64,000 nt of DNA, taken from positions 124,001 through 188,000 of the forward strand of contig NZ_JAHKPK010000017.1 in NCBI RefSeq assembly GCF_018860665.1, read 5' to 3'. Source of the stretch: Pacificibacter marinus (lineage in GTDB: Bacteria; Pseudomonadota; Alphaproteobacteria; Rhodobacterales; Rhodobacteraceae). Shown here piece by piece: positions 8,636-17,606 of this stretch (its first letter is position 1; each line of letters opens with the position of its first letter). The notes under the pieces are model-generated. The model was given only the letters and a program-made list of their open reading frames with translations, searched no databases and was not told the DNA's origin. The position numbers were made by a program, and so were the translations under genes.

Positions 8636-9100
8636 TTAGGTGAGCGTTTTTTGCATGAAAACGCTCACGCCATTGTCCGCGTAGTCGCCAAAGGCACCTG
8701 AGCGCTCAAAACCAAAGCGCTCATAAAGGCGCACCGCAGCCTCAAGTTCGTCACCGGTTTCAAGCTTGAGTGACACAAGGCCTTCCTTTTTTGCCGTGTC
8801 CTCAATCGCGCGCACGATGGCCGCTGCGATGCCTTTGCCGCGACCCGCTGGTGAGGTGAACATAGATTTCACTTCGCCGTAACCGCCAGCATCGTCGCGA
8901 CAGATTTTGAAGGCCCCTACACCTAAAACAACATCCCCTTCGCGCGCTGTAAAAAAACGCACGTCCTCGGCTGCTAAGGCATCCGTCGGCAGGGCGTGAT
9001 TGTGTTCTTCATCATAAATTTCCGCCTGCAAAGCCTGCGCCTCAGCCAAAAGGGCTGAGGGCTGAGGATCAAGCGGGTTGCCAAGTTCAACGATAATCAC
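8636..9100 (-). CDS. GNAT-family N-acetyltransferase
   Basis: A 154-residue protein counted from a GTG at 9100, which has GAGGT six bases upstream and lies ten bases after the cobW stop. The longer frame would run back into cobW. The acetyl-CoA-binding motif A is visible in TSPAGRGKGIAAAIVRAI, followed by LYERFGFERSGAFGDY typical of the GNAT fold. The acceptor substrate is unknown. The close spacing behind cobW suggests cotranscription with the riboswitch-controlled unit. Confidence 0.85.
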   Translation of the reverse strand: MIIVELGNPLDPQPSALLAEAQALQAEIYDEEHNHALPTDALAAEDVRFFTAREGDVVLGVGAFKICRDDAGGYGEVKSMFTSPAGRGKGIAAAIVRAIEDTAKKEGLVSLKLETGDELEAAVRLYERFGFERSGAFGDYADNGVSVFMQKTLT

Positions 9101-9110
9101 AGATGTACCT

Positions 9111-10199
9111 CTATGCGCAAAGGGCGGCTTCAATCGCCGCACGGTCAAGGCCTGCGTGACCAATCACAACAAGGCGGGTGTCACGCGGCGCATCGCCAAA
9201 AGGCTGATCAAAGTAGTGATCCACCCGTGGGCCAACTGCCTGAATGGTCAAGCGCATCGGTTTCCCAGAAACCGCAGCAAAACCTTTGAGGCGCAAGATA
9301 CCATGGGCCGCTATCACGGATGACACCTGAGCGGCAAAACCTTTCGGATCGGTCACCTCGTTGCGCGATACGATGAAGCTTTCAAAAGCATCATGGTCGT
9401 GATCGTGGTGATGATGGTCATGATTTTCTGCTTGATCGTTTTCATGTTCGTGATGATCGTCGTGGTCATGATGGTGGTGATGCACCTCATGGCGGCTCGA
9501 CAAATCCGCTTCAGCACCGATGCCTTGACCCAACAAGACATCAATCGGCAAAGCGCCATGGGTGGCGCGCACGACTTGCACGCCTTTGCGGGCTTCAGAT
9601 TTGAGTTTAGCAACCAAAGCATCGGCTTGAGCGTCCCCTAAAAGATCGGCTTTGTTCACGACAATCATATCGGCGCAGGCGATCTGATCTTCGAACAGCT
9701 CGGACAAGGGGGTCTCGTGATCTAGATTCTCGTCCAGCGTGCGCTGCGCATCGACGGCGGCAACGTTATGGGCAAACAGACCCTCGTTTACAGCTTTGCC
9801 GTCAACCACGGTGACGACGCCATCTACAGTGACGCGCATGGAAATCTCGGGCCAGTTGAACGCGCGCACAAGCGGCTGCGGCAAAGCCAAGCCAGAGGTC
9901 TCAATCACGATATGATCTGGCGCGTTTTCACGAGCCAAAAGCTTTTCCATCGTCGGGATGAAGTCATCAGCGACAGTGCAGCAAATGCAGCCGTTCGACA
10001 GCTCCATGATATCGTCTTCGGTGCAGGTTTCGTCCCCACAGCCTTTCAAAATATCGCCATCCACACCCAAATCACCAAATTCGTTGATGATCAAAGCGAT
10101 GCGTTTACCGTTGGCATTGGCAAGCATGTGACGGATCAGCGTGGTTTTCCCAGCGCCAAGAAAGCCAGTGACAACAGTGGCAGGAATTTTAGCGGGCAT
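9111..10199 (-). CDS. cobW: CobW-type GTP-dependent metal chaperone
   Basis: A 362-residue protein from the ATG at 10199, which has GGAGG at ideal spacing; an ATG at 10211 would place that ribosome site inside the gene. It has the P-loop GFLGAGKTT (12-20), the metal-binding CxCC motif GCICC (70-74), NKAD (182-185) and a His/Asp-rich loop at about 237-270. CobW is a G3E GTPase thought to deliver cobalt to CobNST. The His-rich loop would bind Co, Zn or Ni. It lies downstream of a CbiM-type permease behind a cobalamin riboswitch. Confidence 0.92.
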   Translation of the reverse strand: MPAKIPATVVTGFLGAGKTTLIRHMLANANGKRIALIINEFGDLGVDGDILKGCGDETCTEDDIMELSNGCICCTVADDFIPTMEKLLARENAPDHIVIETSGLALPQPLVRAFNWPEISMRVTVDGVVTVVDGKAVNEGLFAHNVAAVDAQRTLDENLDHETPLSELFEDQIACADMIVVNKADLLGDAQADALVAKLKSEARKGVQVVRATHGALPIDVLLGQGIGAEADLSSRHEVHHHHHDHDDHHEHENDQAENHDHHHHDHDHDAFESFIVSRNEVTDPKGFAAQVSSVIAAHGILRLKGFAAVSGKPMRLTIQAVGPRVDHYFDQPFGDAPRDTRLVVIGHAGLDRAAIEAALCA

Positions 10200-10266
10200 A
10201 TGTGCCTCCATTCATGAAAACGCCGAGGCGATGAGGCCCCGGCGTATGCATGATTACGATGTGAGA

Positions 10267-10947
10267 TTAAGCGGCGTTGAACAGGCGTGGGGCAGCAAGG
10301 CCCGACGTGCTCAGGTGCTTCTTGATCGCTTTGGCTCCAGCGAGGGCAGCCAGATCAACGAAAGGCTCAAGCGCGATGACGAGCATATAAGCCGCACCAA
10401 ACGTGCCGACGGATGCCAAAACTTCGGACCCAAAACCTTGACCGTATGTGACCCAGAAACCAACCCATGCAACAACACCAGCTTGGTATGTTGTGGACAG
10501 CGCCAAGGCTTGTTTATAGCTCACGTCTGCATAGGCAGTGCCCGGTGCGATGATGCGATCTGCAACCATTTTGATCGCCAACAAAGGCACGACCAAAGTT
10601 GTGACGTTCATGCCGTATTGTGGCAAATCGATTTGAGCGAACAAAAGACCTTGGATCAAAAGACCCAGCGCCAAACCAATCGCAGCGGGCGCTGCGCCAA
10701 GGATCAAAAAGATCGTAGACCCAAAGATGAAGTGCACTTCAGACACACCCACAGCGTGATGTGGTAGCACTTGGAAAAAGATGAAAACGGCGATGGAGGC
10801 GACCAAAGTGCGCGCGGCAAAGGACATAACGCCAGTTTCGCGGATCGCTTGGGCGGCGTGTTTGGCGGTAAAACCCGCAGTGCCAACAGCTGTTACAACA
10901 GAAAGCGCGAGTTTTGCGCCTGTGACGAGACCTGGCTCGATATGCAT
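10267..10947 (-). CDS. CbiM-family energy-coupling-factor permease (probable cobalt uptake)
   Basis: A 226-residue polytopic membrane protein starting MHIEPG, the N-terminal metal-coordinating motif of CbiM/NikM substrate-binding subunits. It also has the family stretches SEVHFIFGS and APAAIGLALGLL. In ECF importers this subunit captures Co2+ or Ni2+ and works with CbiN/Q/O. None of those partners is adjacent, so it may act alone or with distant components. The cobalamin riboswitch directly upstream argues for cobalt as substrate. ATG at 10947 is preceded by GGAAGGA. Confidence 0.85.
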   Translation of the reverse strand: MHIEPGLVTGAKLALSVVTAVGTAGFTAKHAAQAIRETGVMSFAARTLVASIAVFIFFQVLPHHAVGVSEVHFIFGSTIFLILGAAPAAIGLALGLLIQGLLFAQIDLPQYGMNVTTLVVPLLAIKMVADRIIAPGTAYADVSYKQALALSTTYQAGVVAWVGFWVTYGQGFGSEVLASVGTFGAAYMLVIALEPFVDLAALAGAKAIKKHLSTSGLAAPRLFNAA

Positions 10948-10963
10948 AGTACAGTCCTTCCTT

Positions 10964-10983
10964 AGCCGTCATCCCCGACGGCT
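10964..10983 (-). promoter_or_regulatory. Expression-platform hairpin of the cobalamin riboswitch
   Basis: AGCCGTC-GGGGAT-GACGGCT forms a perfect 7-bp stem between the aptamer and the ribosome site of the CbiM-type gene. The arm ACGGCT could instead pair with a second AGCCGT copy inside the B12-box flank, giving two alternative structures. There is no U-run, so control is more likely at translation initiation than at termination. The mechanism is inferred. Confidence 0.5.
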
Positions 10984-10984
10984 G

Positions 10985-11190
10985 GTTGATATAAGGCCAC
11001 GGCTGGTCTCCTGGCTTGCGGGTCAATGTGCGCTCGCCGCCTTCCCAAACCCGTAAGGTCCAGTGGCAGTGTTGGCGTGCACTCACCGCATACAGTCGCG
11101 GGGGCGGCTGTGGATTCGAGCCCCGACTTGGGTCACTCTTACCACATTCCCATTTCTCCCCAGCACGCTTGGCGTGACGATAGGGGAACC
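10985..11190 (-). promoter_or_regulatory. Cobalamin (AdoCbl) riboswitch
   Basis: Read on the minus strand, the conserved aptamer blocks appear in order: GGGAATGTGGTAAGAG; GCCGCCCCCGCGACTGTA (11091-11108); GCCACTG (11061-11067); GGGAAGGCGGCGAGCG (11031-11046); and the B12 box AGCCAGGAGACCAGCC (11001-11016). These are hallmarks of the RNA that binds adenosylcobalamin and shuts off its gene. It lies directly upstream of the CbiM-type permease and cobW, so the unit should be repressed when cobalamin is plentiful. The outer boundaries are approximate. Confidence 0.95.
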
Positions 11191-11406
11191 ATAGCCCGCT
11201 TATTTGACGCAAACTCCCCCCTTGGGTCAAGGCGATTCCCCTGATACTTTTGGATGACTTCACGCTGTGCCCCTTGTGCATCGCAATATCTTGTGGATAA
11301 CTTGCGCCAAAACTCTATATTTTGGCGCATTCCTGTTGACAGGCTCAGGCAGCGCTAGGACAGTTTTTATCAACAGAATCAAATACAGACCCAGATAAGG
11401 CCCCAC

Positions 11407-14400
11407 GTGCGCTTCAACCGACTTCGCCTCAATGGCTTTAAAAGCTTTGTAGACCCCACCGATCTTGTGATCGCTGAGGGGTTAACGGGCGTGGTTGGGC
11501 CGAATGGCTGTGGCAAGTCAAACCTGCTCGAAGCACTGCGCTGGGTTATGGGGGAAAACCGTCCCAAAGCCATGCGTGGCGGCGGGATGGAAGACGTGAT
11601 CTTCGCTGGGGCCTCGTCGCGCCCCGCACGCAACTTTGCCGAAGTTGCGTTGACCATCGACAATTCTGAACGTCTTGCGCCCGCTGGCTTTAACGAGGCC
11701 GATACCGTCGAAATCACCCGCCGCATCACCCGTGACGCGGGCTCTGCCTACAAGGTGAATGCCAAAGATGTGCGGGCGCGCGATGTATCTATGTTGTTTG
11801 CCGATGCCTCCACCGGTGCGCATTCGCCAGCGCTGGTGCGTCAGGGGCAAATCTCTGAGTTGATCAACGCCAAACCCAAGGCGCGGCGTCGTATTCTGGA
11901 AGAGGCAGCCGGTATTTCCGGTCTCTATCAACGCCGCCACGAGGCCGAGTTGAAACTCAAAGGGGCCGAGACCAATTTGGCCCGTGTTGATGATGTGCTG
12001 GAACAGCTCGCGTCCCAAATCGCGTCGCTTGCGCGTCAAGCCCGTCAAGCCGCGCGATATCGCGAGATCGGCACTGAGCTGCGTCAAGCCGAAGGTACAC
12101 TGTTTTACCGTCGCTGGCGGGATGCAGACCTCGCACGGGCCGAGGCCGAAGAGATTCTGCGCAGTCGTTTGAAGCAAGCCGCCGAGGCGGAAAAACTTAC
12201 ACTTGGCGCTGCCAAACAACGTGCTGAGAAAGAAGAGATTCTGCCGTCCTTGCGCGAAGAAGAGGCCATAGCCGCCGCGGTGTTGCAGCGACTTACCGTG
12301 GCGCGTGATCAACTGTCTGATGAAGAAAAGCGCGCGCGGGCCTCTATCGACACATTGACGCGGCGCATCGATCAACTCGTCGCTGACATGACCCGCGAAG
12401 AACAGCTTAACCGTGACGCAGGCGAAACGATTGAACGCTTGGAATGGGAAAAGCGCGAGCTGTCAAAGGCCGCTGAAGGTCACGAGCCTAAATTGGATGA
12501 AGCGTCACTCAGCGCCGCAGAGGCCAACGAAATTCTGCAAGATCGCGAAGCACAGCTTTCTGAGATGACTGAAGACGTGGCGCGTTTGGCGGCACGGCAT
12601 CAATCTGCGATGCGTCTTGTCGAGGACAACCGCAAAACACTTGATCGCGCGCGCAGTGAATCGGATCGCGCCCGCGCGTCAGTGGCCGAGGCAGAAGCCA
12701 CCTTAGCCAGTTCCGCTGAGGCTTTGACGGCGGCGACGACAGCGCAAGAAGAGGCGACATATCTGGCCGAAGAGGCAGATGCGGCCCTGATTGAAACTGA
12801 CGAGGCGCGCGCTGATGCGCAAACCCGCGAAGCCTCAGCCCGTGCAGCGCGTTCAGAGGCCGAAGGCGAGCTTGGGGCCTTGAAAGCCGAGCTTGCAGCC
12901 CTGTCTAAAATGCTCGACCGCGATCAGATTGCAGGCACGCAAGTGTTGGATTTGGTCAAGGTTCAGGCAGGGTATGAGAAAGCCTTGGGCGCGGCCCTTG
13001 CGGACGATCTGCGCCAACCAACCATTGAAGCCTATCAGGCCTCTGGTTGGGTCACTTTGCCCGATTACCCTGACGAGCAAGACTTGCCCATGGGTGCAGA
13101 GCTGTTGTCAGATTATGTCACTGTTCCAGCCGTTTTGGAACGCCGTATAGGTCAGATCGGCTTGGTCAAAGCCGAAGACGGTGCGCGGCTGCAGGCTGAT
13201 CTGGAACCTGGTCAGCGGCTTGTGTCCATTGAGGGCGATCTGTGGCGCTGGGACGGGTTCCGCGCGGGTGCCGAGGATGCGCCATCAACAGCCGCTTTGC
13301 GATTGCAACAGCTCAACCGCTTGGAAAATCTGAAACAAGAAACCGCCGCGGGCGAAGCAAAAGCTGCTGGAGCCTTGCAGGCGCATGAGCATTTGAAAGC
13401 TGAGTTGCAACGATTGTCCGAGGCGGATCGCATTGCTCGCGAAGCTCGCCGCAATGCGGATCGGGCATTGTCAGATGCCGCGCGAGCCTTGTCGCGGGCT
13501 GAAAATGATCGCACTTTGGCACAGGGCAAGGTCGAAAATCTTGGGCTGGCCGTGGCGCGCCACGATGAAGAAGCGCTGAGTGCCGATTCGCGTTTACGTG
13601 AAGCAGAGAGCTCACAACGTGAATTGCCTGACTTGCAGGCTGCGCGTGATGCGATTGAAAGCGTGAAAATGGCGGTGGAAGCGGCGCGTATCACGATGAT
13701 GTCCAAGCGGTCGTCTTATGATGAAATTCGTCGTGAAGGCGAAGCGCGCACCCGCAGATCCCAAGAGGTCACCAAGGAATTGTCTGGCTGGCGTCATCGT
13801 TTGGAGACCGCAGAAAAGCGTGTCTCAGAGCTAAACAATCGCAAAGACGCGTCTGAGCTTGAATTGGAAGATGCCATCGGTAAACCAGACGAGATCGCCG
13901 AAAAACGTGCCATCTTGATGGATGACATGGACGAAGCCGAGATGCGCCGCGCCAAATCTGCCGACATGCTGGCCGAGGGCGAAGATGCATTGCGTGCGGC
14001 GGTTACAGCAGAACGTGAAGCTGAGCGTTTGGCCTCTGAAGCCCGCGAAGCGCGTGCAGCGTCTGAGGCGCGTCGTGATGCAGCACGCGAAACCACAATG
14101 GCCGCCGTTGAACGCATCCGCGAAGAGCTGGACAGCACGCCTGAAAAGCTGCTCGAAGAGCTGGCGATTGATCCTGACACCCTGCCCACGGGCGAGGCGA
14201 TTGAGGTGGATGTGAACCGCCTGAAACGTCTGCGTGACAGCTTGGGCGCCGTGAATCTGCGGGCCGAGGAAGATTCCAAAGAAGTGCGCGAAGAGCATGA
14301 CAGTTTACAGGCCGAAAAGCTTGATTTGGAAGAGGCGATCAAGACATTGCGCAGTGGTATCGCATCGTTGAACAAAGAAGGACGTGAGCGCCTTTTGACC

Positions 14401-14862
14401 GCCTTTGAAGAAGTGAACACAAGCTTTTCAAGCCTGTTCCGACACCTGTTTGGTGGCGGTGAGGCCAAGCTGATGCTGGTTGAAAGTGACGATCCGTTGG
14501 ATGCGGGGCTTGAGATCATGTGTCAGCCGCCCGGCAAAAAACTATCGACCCTGTCGTTGCTGTCTGGCGGCGAACAAACTTTGACGGCTATGGCGCTGAT
14601 CTTTGCCGTGTTCTTGGCCAATCCAGCGCCAATCTGTGTGCTAGACGAGGTCGATGCGCCGTTGGATGATGCCAATGTCACGCGTTTTTGCGATATGCTT
14701 GACGAAATGACGCGCCAAACTGATACACGCTTTTTGATCATCACCCACCACGCGGTCACCATGGCGCGCATGGATCGCTTGTTTGGGGTGACGATGCAAG
14801 AACAAGGTGTGTCGCAATTGGTCTCGGTCGATTTGAAAAAGGCCGAAGCGCTGGTTGCTTAA
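11407..14862 (+). CDS. smc: Chromosome segregation ATPase SMC
   Basis: A 1151-residue protein with a GTG start. It has the Walker A motif GPNGCGKS (31-38) in the N-terminal head and a long charged coiled coil. A hinge lies around 490-640 (GYEKALGAALADD lies here), followed by a returning coiled coil. The ABC signature LSGGEQ (1052-1057) and Walker B with catalytic glutamate LDEVDAPLDD (from 1079) complete the C-terminal head. SMC dimers with ScpA/ScpB organise and segregate the chromosome; ScpA/B are not in the window. Length and domain order are normal. The gene is monocistronic here, converging on the MOSC gene. Confidence 0.95.
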   Translation: MRFNRLRLNGFKSFVDPTDLVIAEGLTGVVGPNGCGKSNLLEALRWVMGENRPKAMRGGGMEDVIFAGASSRPARNFAEVALTIDNSERLAPAGFNEADTVEITRRITRDAGSAYKVNAKDVRARDVSMLFADASTGAHSPALVRQGQISELINAKPKARRRILEEAAGISGLYQRRHEAELKLKGAETNLARVDDVLEQLASQIASLARQARQAARYREIGTELRQAEGTLFYRRWRDADLARAEAEEILRSRLKQAAEAEKLTLGAAKQRAEKEEILPSLREEEAIAAAVLQRLTVARDQLSDEEKRARASIDTLTRRIDQLVADMTREEQLNRDAGETIERLEWEKRELSKAAEGHEPKLDEASLSAAEANEILQDREAQLSEMTEDVARLAARHQSAMRLVEDNRKTLDRARSESDRARASVAEAEATLASSAEALTAATTAQEEATYLAEEADAALIETDEARADAQTREASARAARSEAEGELGALKAELAALSKMLDRDQIAGTQVLDLVKVQAGYEKALGAALADDLRQPTIEAYQASGWVTLPDYPDEQDLPMGAELLSDYVTVPAVLERRIGQIGLVKAEDGARLQADLEPGQRLVSIEGDLWRWDGFRAGAEDAPSTAALRLQQLNRLENLKQETAAGEAKAAGALQAHEHLKAELQRLSEADRIAREARRNADRALSDAARALSRAENDRTLAQGKVENLGLAVARHDEEALSADSRLREAESSQRELPDLQAARDAIESVKMAVEAARITMMSKRSSYDEIRREGEARTRRSQEVTKELSGWRHRLETAEKRVSELNNRKDASELELEDAIGKPDEIAEKRAILMDDMDEAEMRRAKSADMLAEGEDALRAAVTAEREAERLASEAREARAASEARRDAARETTMAAVERIREELDSTPEKLLEELAIDPDTLPTGEAIEVDVNRLKRLRDSLGAVNLRAEEDSKEVREEHDSLQAEKLDLEEAIKTLRSGIASLNKEGRERLLTAFEEVNTSFSSLFRHLFGGGEAKLMLVESDDPLDAGLEIMCQPPGKKLSTLSLLSGGEQTLTAMALIFAVFLANPAPICVLDEVDAPLDDANVTRFCDMLDEMTRQTDTRFLIITHHAVTMARMDRLFGVTMQEQGVSQLVSVDLKKAEALVA

Positions 14863-14867
14863 TCGCC

Positions 14868-15401
14868 TTAAAGCTTTTGGATGCGGTCTGTTTTATTGAT
14901 GATACCCGCTTGCGTGATCTTACACAAAACGCCGCGCAGGCGTAGGTCGATGTTTTCTGGCTTTACGATCCAGTCTTTGGCGTCCGCACCATAGCGGACC
15001 TTCCATTTGACGCAGGCGTCATTGAACAAATCCGTTACTTCAACCACAGCTGAGCCAATTTGAAGCTGTTGTCCAACGGCGAGGTTTTCTGCAGACGTGT
15101 CGATATCCGCGATGATCGTATCGCCGGGATGCAGCCTGTCTTGAACCACCAACTCAAAGACGCGCTTGGGCAGGATCGAGACTTGGATACGCGGATTGGG
15201 GCTGCCGTCTTCTAGCCGGGACCAAGGATGTTTGAGCCAACGTTCATCTTTGATGCCGCCCTCAGGCGATACTTCGATGTGCTCAGGGTACTCACGTTTT
15301 CCAAAACTTGGGCGTGTGCATAAAATATCGATGGCCACGTTGTCTTTGGGGGCGGACAAAATATGTGGCAGTGCGGCGTCAAGGCCGTCCATGGTCATCA
15401 T
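14868..15401 (-). CDS. MOSC domain-containing protein
   Basis: A 177-residue protein from the ATG at 15401, which has AGGAG seven bases upstream and overlaps the transglycosylase stop by one base (TGATG). A longer frame to 15434 is less likely. The pattern (TRPSFGKREYP near the start, ISILPKRVFELV-like beta segments, the DLFNDACVKW cysteine region, LRGVLCKITQAG) is that of a stand-alone MOSC domain. MOSC proteins bind molybdenum cofactor or carry sulfur on a conserved cysteine, here probably in NDACVKW. The biological substrate is unknown. Confidence 0.75.
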   Translation of the reverse strand: MMTMDGLDAALPHILSAPKDNVAIDILCTRPSFGKREYPEHIEVSPEGGIKDERWLKHPWSRLEDGSPNPRIQVSILPKRVFELVVQDRLHPGDTIIADIDTSAENLAVGQQLQIGSAVVEVTDLFNDACVKWKVRYGADAKDWIVKPENIDLRLRGVLCKITQAGIINKTDRIQKL

Positions 15402-16573
15402 CACAATGCTCCTAGCAAAGCTGCTGTTGGCCACGCATCGGCAGGTAGGCCCAAACGTTGTTGCTCTGCCTGCACGGCGGCACGGGTTTTTGCGCCCAAG
15501 ATGCCGTCGACTTTGCCCACATCATGCCCGTGTTTTTTGAGCTTGGTTTGCAGGTTTTTCATCTGCGCATCAGAAAGTCCCGCATCAGGATTTCCCGCCT
15601 TATATGCAGGGGCCCCTTCCAGACGGGTGGCAAAATAGGCAGCAGTGGTCACGTAGACAAAGCTTTTGTTCCACTCAAAGTAGACATCGAAATTTGGATA
15701 GGCCAAGAAGGCAGGCCCCTTGCGGCCCATGGGCAATAGAACTGACGCTTTGAGGTTGGATTTCCCAAGGCTGCCTGTGCGGGCAGAGACGCCCATTTTG
15801 GCCCAGTCGCCCACGGAAATTTTATGATTCAATCCGGTCTTGGACCAGTCGAGATTGCTTGGCACTGTGATCTCTTGCAGCCATGGTTCGCCCGCACGCC
15901 AGCCCAGACCCTTGAGCATCTTGCCGCCTGACATCAGCGCATCAGGGGCGGAGGTTTTGAGGCTTACATGGCCGTCGCCATCGCCATCGACACCATTTCG
16001 CAAGATGTCCTCGGGCAGCATTTGCACCATTCCAATTTCGCCAGCCCAAGCGCCTTGGGTGCGTACAGGGTCAAAATCTCCGTGTTCATAAAGTTCGAGT
16101 GCGGCGAAAATCTGCGGCTGGAATAGGTCAGGGCGGCGACAGTCATGGCCTAACGTTAGCAACGAATTGAGTGTGTTGAAATTGCCTTGTACTTGGCCGT
16201 AATCGGTTTCCAACGCCCAAAATGCCAACAGAACGCCACGCGAAACGCCGTATTGTTGTTCAATTCTGTCGAAGACGGCTTTGTACTTGCCACGGTAAGA
16301 GGCGCCGTTGCTCATCCGGTTTTGACTAATCACAGCGCGTGAAAAGTCGATGAAGTCTTTTTTGAACACGCCTTGCGACCGATCGGCCTTGATCACGGCG
16401 GGGCTATGGGCGGCGTTGGCAAAGAACTTATTGACGGTGCTTCTATCGTGCCCCATGCGCACAGCTTCGGCTTTGACGTTGTTTACAAAGCTGGAAAAAG
16501 ACCCGCCGCAAGGCACGTTTGCCAAAGCGGGCGAGGCGCATGTCAGCGCAAGAACGAGAGGGAGAAAACGCAT
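15401..16573 (-). CDS. Lytic murein transglycosylase (MltB-like) with peptidoglycan-binding domain
   Basis: A 390-residue protein counted from the ATG at 16573, which begins a signal peptide (MRFLPLVLALTCASPALA). The frame is open further upstream, but that part runs through the intergenic region and cobD and has no signal. The SLT_2 domain has the catalytic glutamate in WALETDYG (E122), and a C-terminal peptidoglycan-binding_1 repeat covers roughly residues 335-390. It cleaves the MurNAc-GlcNAc bond to a 1,6-anhydro product in the periplasm. It is translationally coupled to the MOSC gene. Confidence 0.9.
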   Translation of the reverse strand: MRFLPLVLALTCASPALANVPCGGSFSSFVNNVKAEAVRMGHDRSTVNKFFANAAHSPAVIKADRSQGVFKKDFIDFSRAVISQNRMSNGASYRGKYKAVFDRIEQQYGVSRGVLLAFWALETDYGQVQGNFNTLNSLLTLGHDCRRPDLFQPQIFAALELYEHGDFDPVRTQGAWAGEIGMVQMLPEDILRNGVDGDGDGHVSLKTSAPDALMSGGKMLKGLGWRAGEPWLQEITVPSNLDWSKTGLNHKISVGDWAKMGVSARTGSLGKSNLKASVLLPMGRKGPAFLAYPNFDVYFEWNKSFVYVTTAAYFATRLEGAPAYKAGNPDAGLSDAQMKNLQTKLKKHGHDVGKVDGILGAKTRAAVQAEQQRLGLPADAWPTAALLGAL

Positions 16574-16655
16574 AAGATCACCTGTTATCAATTTGGACCA
16601 TTCACCAATTTGGCTCACCCTAACGGCGGAATGTGACAGGCGCAAATGCGATGGG

Positions 16656-17606
16656 TTAGGCGAGCAAGAAAACGCTCCAGAACGATAAGAGTAAGCTGGC
16701 CAAAAGCAGCACGCCCCATGCAAACCACAAACGCTGACACGCAGCACGGATGTCAGAAGCTTGGGCTTGTTTGCGGCCCGTTTCGTTGACCCAATCATAG
16801 TGCTGCATCTCGCCATGATAGGCGCGCGGGCCAGAAAGTGCGACATCGAGAGAACGCGACAGTGCGGCTTCGGGCCAGCCAGCGTTGGGGGATCGGTGTT
16901 TGGATGCGTCTTTGGCCACGGCGCGGAGCGTTGCAAAGGATTGCCCGCCCAAAGGTAGCAACAAAAGCATCGTCAGGCGCGCTGGAATAAGGTTGAGCAG
17001 ATCGTCAAACCGCGCGGAGGCCCAGCCAAAGTCTGAATGTTTGGGCGTCAAATACCCGATCATGCTATCGGCCGTGTTGACCATTTTGTAGATCATCAGG
17101 CCGGGCAGTCCGCCGACCAAAAACCAAAACACAGGGGCGACAATGCCGTCAGAAAAGTTCTCGGCGGCGGATTCAATCGCAGCGCGTGCCACGGCGCCAG
17201 CATCCATATCTTTGGTGTCGCGTCCGACAATCATGGCCACGGCGTCACGCCCGTCTTGCAACGAAGTTTCCAAACCTGTTGCGACAGCTTTGACATGTTG
17301 GATCAAAGATTTATGTGCGACCAAGATTGCAGCTATTAGGATGTCTAGATAGGGGACGGTGGCGATTAACGCGCCTATCGCGCCGCTCAAAATGATAAGC
17401 GTAATGAGTACGAGTACGCCCTTGGTTTTGCGCAGCACACCGGTATTAAACCGTAGATCGGCCCAGCCAATCAAGCGGCCCATTAGTACGGCGGGATGCG
17501 GCAGGCGCGACCAAAGCCATTTGGGTTCGCCAAAAATAGCGTCCAGTATCAAGGCGCAAAACAATGTAAAAGCCGTCGTCAAAGGGCTGCCTCTAATTGG
17601 TTCCAT
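16656..17606 (-). CDS. cobD: Adenosylcobinamide-phosphate synthase CobD (CbiB)
   Basis: A 316-residue polytopic membrane protein with the CbiB/CobD motifs LILDAIFGEP, HPAVLMGRLIG and ESAAENFSDGIVAPVFW. It joins the aminopropanol (phosphate) arm to adenosylcobyric acid to make adenosylcobinamide (phosphate). The start region overlaps the end of cobC by 28 bases, so the two are coupled. Together with CobC it covers the linker step of lower-loop assembly. Confidence 0.95.
   Translation of the reverse strand: MEPIRGSPLTTAFTLFCALILDAIFGEPKWLWSRLPHPAVLMGRLIGWADLRFNTGVLRKTKGVLVLITLIILSGAIGALIATVPYLDILIAAILVAHKSLIQHVKAVATGLETSLQDGRDAVAMIVGRDTKDMDAGAVARAAIESAAENFSDGIVAPVFWFLVGGLPGLMIYKMVNTADSMIGYLTPKHSDFGWASARFDDLLNLIPARLTMLLLLPLGGQSFATLRAVAKDASKHRSPNAGWPEAALSRSLDVALSGPRAYHGEMQHYDWVNETGRKQAQASDIRAACQRLWFAWGVLLLASLLLSFWSVFLLA

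Noticed and set aside
9365-9490. Repetitive ATGGTCGTGATG-like stretch with antisense ORFs
   Set aside because: It is the His/Asp-rich loop of CobW on the minus strand; antisense ORFs are shadows.
11292-11300. Perfect DnaA box (TGTGGATAA) upstream of smc
   Set aside because: Only one box is present, with no AT-rich unwinding region or dnaA/hemE/parA neighbours, so an origin is not supported.
13212-14519. Long minus-strand ORFs (up to 241 residues) within smc
   Set aside because: They are Ser/Arg- or Cys-rich antisense frames of the coiled coil with no family features.
15166-15638. Plus-strand ORFs opposite the MOSC and transglycosylase genes
   Set aside because: No ribosome sites or recognisable domains; they mirror the coding bias of the minus-strand genes.
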